A DNA stretch of 64,000 bases from Methylophilus sp. 42 (GTDB taxonomy: Bacteria; Pseudomonadota; Gammaproteobacteria; Burkholderiales; Methylophilaceae): positions 558,001 to 622,000 of the forward strand of contig NZ_KB913031.1 of NCBI RefSeq assembly GCF_000384155.1, read 5' to 3'. The translations under genes were made by a program, and so were the position numbers. Position 1 is the first letter of the stretch, and each line of letters opens with the position of its first letter. Of the stretch, positions 58,147-64,000 are shown one piece after another. Below the pieces are notes generated by a model that had not been told where the DNA came from, did no database searches, and saw nothing but the letters and a program-made list of their open reading frames with translations.

Positions 58147-59174
58147 TATGCTGCCAACTCCTCATCACCGTTCTCCTCGTTGTCGACATAGACCAGTCGG
58201 TCATTCTTCGCTTTGAGTTCGGCAAAAAAGTCGTTAATAGCTTGTAATTGTAATTCTATGGTTTGCAGCGTATTCATGTTGTGGCGGAAAGCAGCCGAGC
58301 CTGACAAGCCTTTGGTATACCAGGAAATATGCTTGCGGGCGACGCGCATGCCGGTGAGGTCGCCGTAGAAGTCATACAGGTCATGCAAATGCTCCAGCAT
58401 CACCTGGTGAATTTCATCTACAGTGGGTGCCAGCATATGTTCGCCGGTGTTCAGGAAATGCTCTGTTTCGCGGAAAATCCATGGACGGCCTTGTGCGGCG
58501 CGGCCAATCATCACCGCATCGGCTTTGGTGTAGTCGAGCACAAATTTGGCTTTTTCTGGCGTGGTGATGTCACCGTTAGCAATCAATGGAATGTTGATTG
58601 CCTGTTTGACGGCAGCAATCGTATCGTATTCTGCGTCGCCATGATAAAGATCGTTACGGGTGCGGCCATGAATAGTCAGTGCCTGCACGCCAAGATCCTC
58701 GGCCATTCTGGCGATCTGGATCGCGTTTTTGTTTTGTCTGTCCCAGCCGGTGCGGATTTTGAGGGTCACCGGTACATCAACGGCATTGACCACCGCCCTG
58801 AGGATCTGTGAGACCAATGGCTCGTCACGCAGCAGGGCAGAACCTGCCATCACGTTACAGATTTTTTTGGCCGGACAGCCCATGTTGATGTCGATGATTT
58901 GTGCGCCATTGTCGACGTTGTGTCTGGCGGCTTCGGCCATCATGGCTGGTTCGGCCCCTGCAATCTGTACAGAAATCGGACTGACTTCGCCTTCGTGGTT
59001 GGCGCGGCGTTTGGTTTTTTCACTGCCATACAATAAGGAGTTGGATGTGACCATCTCCGACACGGCCAATCCGGCGCCCATTTTTTTGCACAGCATACGG
59101 AAAGGCCTGTCGGTCACGCCCGCCATGGGTGCGACAACCAGATTGTTTTTCAGTATGTGTGGGCCGATTTGCAT
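58146..59174 (-). CDS. dusB: tRNA-dihydrouridine synthase B
   Basis: 342 residues. FMN-dependent reduction of uridine to dihydrouridine in the tRNA D loop. TIM barrel starting with VVAPMAGVTDRPFRMLCKKM; the active-site cysteine in IDINMGCPAKKICNVMAGSA; HGRTRNDLYHGDAEYD. Translationally coupled to fis. Confidence 0.96.
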   Translation of the reverse strand: MQIGPHILKNNLVVAPMAGVTDRPFRMLCKKMGAGLAVSEMVTSNSLLYGSEKTKRRANHEGEVSPISVQIAGAEPAMMAEAARHNVDNGAQIIDINMGCPAKKICNVMAGSALLRDEPLVSQILRAVVNAVDVPVTLKIRTGWDRQNKNAIQIARMAEDLGVQALTIHGRTRNDLYHGDAEYDTIAAVKQAINIPLIANGDITTPEKAKFVLDYTKADAVMIGRAAQGRPWIFRETEHFLNTGEHMLAPTVDEIHQVMLEHLHDLYDFYGDLTGMRVARKHISWYTKGLSGSAAFRHNMNTLQTIELQLQAINDFFAELKAKNDRLVYVDNEENGDEELAA

Positions 59175-59254
59175 GTGATTGATAAATCAGTGAAAAGACC
59201 GACTATTTTAACTGCAAATCGTGGATCAGGGAATCCGTAAACGGGAATTTTTGC

Positions 59255-59881
59255 TTATTTTTTACGCAGCTTGATATGTGTGTCTATGAGTTGCAAGGCG
59301 TGGTCACGAAATAAAGTGCCTTCGGTGTCTTTCACCCACATATGCAGCAGGCCGGAGAAAAACAGATGCGAGTCCATGGCAAGTTCGGCGGCGGTCAGCT
59401 GAATGCTGACCTGGCCAATTTCCTGGGCTTTGGCATAAGCCTGTTCCATTTTGTGCACCAGTCCGCTACAGTTACTTAAAATTGATTTCAATACATCGGC
59501 AAACTCATCGACATATTCGCACTTAGTCATCATGACTTCATAGGTTGCGCGTGTGGTTGGGTCATCGTCCAGAATGAGAATGGTGCTTGCCATATATTTG
59601 CGGATACGGCCCAGCGGGTCACTATTGGCTTCCTCGCTATTGCCGAGCAGGGTATCGTCCATGCGGTCAATCAGAGGGAGATAGACCTCTTCGCGCATCG
59701 CGTGAAACAGTTCAGCTTTATTTTGAAAGTGCCAGTAGACGGCGCCCCGTGTCACGCTGGCGTGTGTGGCAATTTGTTCCAGGCTGGTGCGACTGACGCC
59801 CTTTTGCAGGAACATTTCTCGCGCAGCATCAATAATGCGCTGGCGGGTGATTGCGGCATCCTCTTTGGTTTTACGTACCAT
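59255..59881 (-). CDS. acrR: TetR-family repressor, AcrR/TtgR type
   Basis: 208 residues. N-terminal helix-turn-helix (RTSLEQIATHASVTRGAVYW) preceded by the AcrR-like MVRKTKEDAAITRQRIIDAA, then a helical ligand-binding domain. Divergent from the efflux operon with a double AcrR-like operator between them, so it most likely represses that operon and itself and is released by efflux substrates. The symbol is by similarity. Confidence 0.9.
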   Translation of the reverse strand: MVRKTKEDAAITRQRIIDAAREMFLQKGVSRTSLEQIATHASVTRGAVYWHFQNKAELFHAMREEVYLPLIDRMDDTLLGNSEEANSDPLGRIRKYMASTILILDDDPTTRATYEVMMTKCEYVDEFADVLKSILSNCSGLVHKMEQAYAKAQEIGQVSIQLTAAELAMDSHLFFSGLLHMWVKDTEGTLFRDHALQLIDTHIKLRKK

Positions 59882-59996
59882 AAGTTTCTATCGCTCTTTC
59901 ATATTCATTAAAGTTTCTTGTAGGTTGTGTATTTTACCAGTTGTGACCGCTAACTCGTTTTTGGCAGCTTGTACGGCAAATTTTTTGCAAAACCCA

Positions 59997-60045
59997 TTTA
60001 CATACATTCGTGTTTGTATATAATATACATCCAAGATTGTATGTA
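59997..60045. promoter_or_regulatory. Double AcrR-like operator overlapping the efflux promoter
   Basis: Two 24-bp AcrR-like boxes in opposite orientation, 59999-60022 (begins TACATACATTCGTG) and 60022-60045 (reverse strand begins TACATACAATCTTG), abut at an AT-rich centre. A plus-strand promoter lies within: TTTACA (59997-60002), 16-bp spacer, TATAAT (60019-60024). The E. coli AcrR box begins with the same TACATACATT and ends AATGTATGTA. Confidence 0.8.
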
Positions 60046-60079
60046 ATCAAGTCTATTTTAAAAATTTTTAGAGGATAAC

Positions 60080-61246
60080 ATGTTGATTTCACAGACTATC
60101 CAGCCTCGTCGTACGCTGCTTGTGCTTGCTTTGGGCGTTGTACTGAGTGCTTGCGGAAAATCATCCAACGAACAAACCCCTGCGGCGGGCGGTATGCCAG
60201 CCATGCCAGTGACTGCTCAAACAGTCACGGCAGAAACGGTGCCGGTGCAAACCGAAGTCGTGGCGCAAACCGAGGGTGCCAAACAAATTGAAGTCCGTCC
60301 ACGTGTGGGCGGTATTGTCTTGAAACGTTTGTATCAAGAAGGGGAGTCGGTGAAAGCCGGTCAGGATATGTTCCTGATTGACCCGGTGCCTTTCCAACTG
60401 CAAGTTGAACAAGCCAGGGCTCTGATTGCACAGCAAAAAGCCCGTATCGAACAAACTGCACGTGAAGCGCTGCGTTTAAAAGGCTTGCTGGAAACTAAAT
60501 CCATCAGCCAGCGTGAATATGATAACGCGGCTTCTGATAACACTGTCGCTTCTGCGACCTTGTTGCAATATCAGGCGCAACTGCGTGAAGCGGAGTTAAA
60601 CCTGTCATACACCCATGTTAAAGCGCCTGAAAGTGGTATAGCGGGTCGTTTTGTATTATCCGAAGGTGCGCTGGTGAATGCGAATACCAGTTTGCTCAGT
60701 ACCATCGTGCAAGTGTCGCCAATTTGGGTGCGCTTCAGTTTGTCTGAGTCTGACTTGCTGGCGTTGGGCGGCCATTTGAGCCCAGGCCGTGTGCAGGATG
60801 TGAGACTGATTCTGGCTGACAACAGCGAGTATCCACAATCAGGCAAAATTAACTTTTCTGCCAGCCAAATCGATCCGGCATTAGGCACGCAACAACTGCG
60901 GGCCGAGTTCCAGAACCCTGACCGTGCATTGTTGCCAGGGCAGTTTGTCCGCGTGCGTTTGATCACAGGCAAGCGCGATGGTGTCTTCCTGATTCCGCAA
61001 ACAGCGGTGCTGACTGGTCAACAAGGTAAATTTATCTTTGTGGCCGAAAAAGACAAGGAAGGCAAAACCGTCGCGGCTGTGCGTCCTATCGTGGCGGGTG
61101 GCTGGTTCAATGATCGCTGGATCGTACTTGATGGCTTGAAAGCCGGTGACCAGGTGATTGTTGATAACCTGATCAAAGTCCGTCCGGGTGCGCCTGTGGC
61201 GCCGCATGCGGCAGATGCTGCACCTGCCGCGCCAGCTAAAAGCTAA
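60080..61246 (+). CDS. acrA: RND efflux periplasmic adaptor lipoprotein (AcrA/MexA type)
   Basis: 388 residues. Lipoprotein signal ending LSACGKSS, so anchored to the inner membrane by the cysteine at about position 24-25. Lipoyl domain halves (VRPRVGGIVLKRLYQEGESV and LSYTHVKAPESGIAGRFV), alpha hairpin with QARALIAQQKARIEQTAREA, then beta-barrel and membrane-proximal domains. Links the RND pump to an outer membrane channel, no gene for which is in the window. ATG 60080 after GAGGA. The symbol is by similarity. Confidence 0.93.
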   Translation: MLISQTIQPRRTLLVLALGVVLSACGKSSNEQTPAAGGMPAMPVTAQTVTAETVPVQTEVVAQTEGAKQIEVRPRVGGIVLKRLYQEGESVKAGQDMFLIDPVPFQLQVEQARALIAQQKARIEQTAREALRLKGLLETKSISQREYDNAASDNTVASATLLQYQAQLREAELNLSYTHVKAPESGIAGRFVLSEGALVNANTSLLSTIVQVSPIWVRFSLSESDLLALGGHLSPGRVQDVRLILADNSEYPQSGKINFSASQIDPALGTQQLRAEFQNPDRALLPGQFVRVRLITGKRDGVFLIPQTAVLTGQQGKFIFVAEKDKEGKTVAAVRPIVAGGWFNDRWIVLDGLKAGDQVIVDNLIKVRPGAPVAPHAADAAPAAPAKS

Positions 61247-61348
61247 TTTGGCCATAGCCTTATTTGCTAAATGCTTAGTTTGTTTTTGATTTAATCATGT
61301 TATCTGGGGCCTGAGTTCAATATTCAGGCCCGTCTCAGGGAAAACGAT

Positions 61349-64000
61349 ATGACCCGATTTTTTATCACACGGCCGATTTTTGCCAGCGTGCTGTCTATCA
61401 TCATCGTGTTGGCAGGGTTGGCAGCGGCATTTAAATTGCCGATTGCGCAATATCCGCAAATTGCGCCGCCAACTGTGCTGATTACGGCCAGCTATCCTGG
61501 TGCCAGTGCTGAAACACTGTCTAAAACCGTGGCAGCACCGATTGAAGAGCAGTTAAGCGGGGTGGAAAACCTGCTGTACTTTAACTCCAGTTCTGACAGT
61601 AGCGGTACTTTAACCATTACCGCCACGTTTGATATTGGCACCAATGTTGACCAGGCGACTTTTAACGTCAGCAACCGCGTTAACATTGCTTTGCCGCGTT
61701 TGCCGGAAGATGTACGCAGAACCGGTGTCGTGGTGCAAAAGCGCTCCAACGATATTCTGTTGGTGGTGATGCTGATCTCCAAGAAAAAAGAACATGACCG
61801 TTTGTTCTTGAGTAACTACGCCACGCTGAATGTGCTGGATGAGTTCAAGCGCATCAAAGGCGTGGGCGATGTCACTATTTTTGGTGGCCAGGATTACTCC
61901 ATGCGCGTCTGGTTGCGCCCTGACCGTATGGCGCAGCTGGGTGTGTCTACCAGTGATATTTCTGCCGCCATCGGCGCACAAAACGCGCAGTATGCTGCCG
62001 GTAAAATTGGTGCCGAGCCTGCCACGCCTAATCAGCAGTTGGCGTTTACGGTAACGGCTAAAGGGCGCTTAATTGAGCCTGAAGAGTTTGGTAATATCAT
62101 TATCCGTGCGCAAGGCCCTAACGGCGTCCTGCGCCTGAAGGATGTGGCGCGTATTGAGTTGGGCGCACAAACCTATAACGTGGCTTCTGCACTGAATGGG
62201 CAGCCTGGTGTAGCGTTACCTATCTTCTTGCAAAGCGGCGCCAATGCGCTGGAAACTGCCGAAGCCATCAAGGCCAAAGTGGACGAACTGAAGCTGAAGT
62301 TCCCGGAAGGCATGGATTACAACATTCCTTACGACACCAGTGACTTTGTGAAAGCCACCATCAAGGAAGTGTTTCATACCTTTGGTGAAGCGCTGATCCT
62401 GGTGGTGCTGGTGGTGTTCCTGTTCCTGCAGAGCTGGCGCGCGACCTTGATTCCGATGATTGCCGTGCCAATTTCGATTGTTGGTACGTTTGCCGGCCTC
62501 TATCTGTTTGGATTCTCAATCAACCTGCTGACGCTGTTTGCCATGATTCTGGCGATTGGTATCGTGGTGGATGATGCGATTGTGGTGCTGGAAAACACCG
62601 AACGCTTGATGAAGGAAGAAAACCTCAATCCTTTACATGCGGCAATCAAGTCTATCGCTCAGGTACAAGCGGCGGTGGTGGCGATTGTGCTGGTGTTGTG
62701 TGCGGTGTTCGTGCCGGTGGCTTTCCAGGGTGGTATCGCCGGTGAGTTGTATCGCCAGTTTGCGGTCACGGTGGCCATTTCTGTGGTGATTTCAGGCGTG
62801 GTAGCGTTGACGCTGACGCCAGCCCTGTGTGCCATGATTTTGAAAAATGGCCACCATGAAAATGCCTTTTTCAGGAAATTTAACCGTGGCTTTAGCCGCT
62901 TGACCAACCTGTACACCGGTACCGTTAACCTGACCCTGCATCACAAGATTATTGGTGCCGTAGTGTTCGGTGCCATGGTAGTGGTCATGATTTTCCTGTT
63001 CCGTGCAGTACCGGGTGGGTTTGTACCACCAGAGGATCAGGGCTATGTGATCAGTATCGTCGTGATGCCCGATGGCGCAACCTTGAAGCGTACGTCACAA
63101 ACCACGGAAAACATCCGTGCGACTATCGCTAAAGATCCGGCAACGGCGCATGAGTTTGCGGTGAACGGCTTTGAATTGCTGACAGGCGCGAACAAAACCA
63201 ATGCTGCGACCATGTTTGTGCGTATGACAGACTGGGATCAACGTACCACCAATGCTGACCAAATGGTGGGTAAATTGATTGGCATCGGCATGAGCCAGCC
63301 AGATGGCTTGAGCTTTGCCGTGAACCCGCCTGCGATTCGTGGCTTGGGTTCTGCCGGTGGTTTTGAAGTGTATGTACAAAGCCATGGCGATACCGATCCG
63401 ATCAAGTTGGCGCAGGTCATGAATAACTTTATGGATGCGATGCGTGCGAGCCCGCAATTGACCGGTATTAACAGCTTCTTCCGGCCGACCGTGCCTCAGT
63501 TGTTTATTGAGGTCGATGAAGCCAAAGCGCTGTCACAAAACGTGAAAATTGCGGATATTTATGCCACCTTGCAAAGTACCATGGGGTCGCTCTACGTCAA
63601 CGACTTTAACCGTAGTGGCCGTACCTACCGCGTGCAGTTGCAAGCGGAGGCTGAGTACCGCATGAAGCCGGAAGACTTAGGCAAAGTGTATGTACGTAGC
63701 CAGCCAACGGCCGAAAATCCGGACGGCAATATGGTGCCTATGTCGGCATTGGCGAAGGTCAGCAATATTGTTGGTGCCGAGCAACTTGAGCGCTACAACG
63801 GCCTGCTGTCTGCCAAAGTGTTTGGTAGCGGTGCGCCTGGCGTGAGCTCGGGTGATGCGATCAAACTGGTGGAAAAAATTGCCAAGGAAAACCTGCCGGA
63901 TGGCTACCAGATTGCCTGGACTGGCCAAGCCTACCAGGAAAATCGTACTGGTTCCGCTGCGCTGGTAGCCTTTGCCTTCGCGACCATTATGGTGTTCCTG
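61349..64000 (+). CDS. acrB: RND multidrug efflux pump AcrB/MexB type (partial, 3' end beyond window)
   Basis: First 884 residues of about 1050; the frame is open to the last base. Starts MTRFFITRPIFASVLSIIIV at ATG 61349. First membrane helix, porter domain (QYPQIAPPTVLITASYPGAS), then helices with the proton-relay pair D408 and D409 in GIVVDDAIVVLEN, equivalent to AcrB D407/D408. The docking and second porter halves follow (PGGFVPPEDQGYVISIVVMP). Exports drugs or solvents using the proton gradient. 102 nt after acrA, same operon. Confidence 0.95.
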   Translation, partial: MTRFFITRPIFASVLSIIIVLAGLAAAFKLPIAQYPQIAPPTVLITASYPGASAETLSKTVAAPIEEQLSGVENLLYFNSSSDSSGTLTITATFDIGTNVDQATFNVSNRVNIALPRLPEDVRRTGVVVQKRSNDILLVVMLISKKKEHDRLFLSNYATLNVLDEFKRIKGVGDVTIFGGQDYSMRVWLRPDRMAQLGVSTSDISAAIGAQNAQYAAGKIGAEPATPNQQLAFTVTAKGRLIEPEEFGNIIIRAQGPNGVLRLKDVARIELGAQTYNVASALNGQPGVALPIFLQSGANALETAEAIKAKVDELKLKFPEGMDYNIPYDTSDFVKATIKEVFHTFGEALILVVLVVFLFLQSWRATLIPMIAVPISIVGTFAGLYLFGFSINLLTLFAMILAIGIVVDDAIVVLENTERLMKEENLNPLHAAIKSIAQVQAAVVAIVLVLCAVFVPVAFQGGIAGELYRQFAVTVAISVVISGVVALTLTPALCAMILKNGHHENAFFRKFNRGFSRLTNLYTGTVNLTLHHKIIGAVVFGAMVVVMIFLFRAVPGGFVPPEDQGYVISIVVMPDGATLKRTSQTTENIRATIAKDPATAHEFAVNGFELLTGANKTNAATMFVRMTDWDQRTTNADQMVGKLIGIGMSQPDGLSFAVNPPAIRGLGSAGGFEVYVQSHGDTDPIKLAQVMNNFMDAMRASPQLTGINSFFRPTVPQLFIEVDEAKALSQNVKIADIYATLQSTMGSLYVNDFNRSGRTYRVQLQAEAEYRMKPEDLGKVYVRSQPTAENPDGNMVPMSALAKVSNIVGAEQLERYNGLLSAKVFGSGAPGVSSGDAIKLVEKIAKENLPDGYQIAWTGQAYQENRTGSAALVAFAFATIMVFL

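Overview
The window reads as a chromosomal stretch of a betaproteobacterium. The bc1-sspAB-tRNA-tuf-secE-nusG order, the EF-Tu and RNA polymerase sequences and the general gene content fit the Methylophilaceae (Methylophilus, Methylotenera, Methylovorus relatives) best; that family placement is inference from recalled sequence character, not a computed result. No prophage, insertion sequence, CRISPR array or rRNA gene was seen.

Layout. 1-2.7 kb: end of cytochrome bc1 (petB partial, petC), then sspA and sspB. 2.7-4.7 kb: tRNA Thr-Tyr-Gly-Thr, tuf copy 1, tRNA-Trp. 4.7-35.4 kb: a nearly unbroken transcription/translation supercluster on the plus strand (secE-nusG, rplKAJL, rpoBC, rpsLG-fusA-tuf copy 2, rpsJ, the S10, spc and alpha groups, ending rpoA-rplQ). 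The groups are separated by hairpins and by good sigma70-type promoters, in three cases with the -35 element inside the preceding hairpin. 35.4-38.5 kb: a glutaredoxin-like gene and an mgtE-mscS pair. 38.5-43.1 kb, minus strand: rpmB-rpmG, dut, a TonB receptor of the YncD/PqqU type, coaBC. 43.2-44.8 kb: a membrane-anchored HExxH protein, radC, tRNA-Val. 44.9-47.6 kb: a stand-alone ANTAR-domain protein divergent from cstA (pyruvate transporter family) and its small ybdD-type partner. 47.8-51.1 kb: ilvD, a hexose-6-phosphate mutarotase-like gene, a small cytochrome c. 51.1-59.2 kb, minus strand: amino acid permease, M18 aminopeptidase, hemF, purD, purH, fis, dusB. 59.2-64 kb: an AcrR-type repressor divergent from an acrA-acrB-type efflux operon; the acrB-like gene runs off the window end.

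How it works together. Most of the window is housekeeping: respiration, growth control and the translation and transcription machinery. The least conventional parts are (i) the stand-alone ANTAR protein facing a cstA leader that carries two hairpins with 5-bp stems and 6-nt loops followed by a terminator-like hairpin, with a 12-bp direct repeat of 21-bp period upstream of the promoter; (ii) a PqqU-like receptor gene set between dut and coaBC, with a perfect 28-bp palindrome upstream; (iii) a double AcrR-like operator between the repressor and the efflux operon; and (iv) a 77-nt inverted-repeat element between purH and purD.

Limits. All identifications are from reading sequence and recalled family motifs. 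No alignment, folding energy or database search was run. Start codons were chosen from family length and ribosome binding sites.
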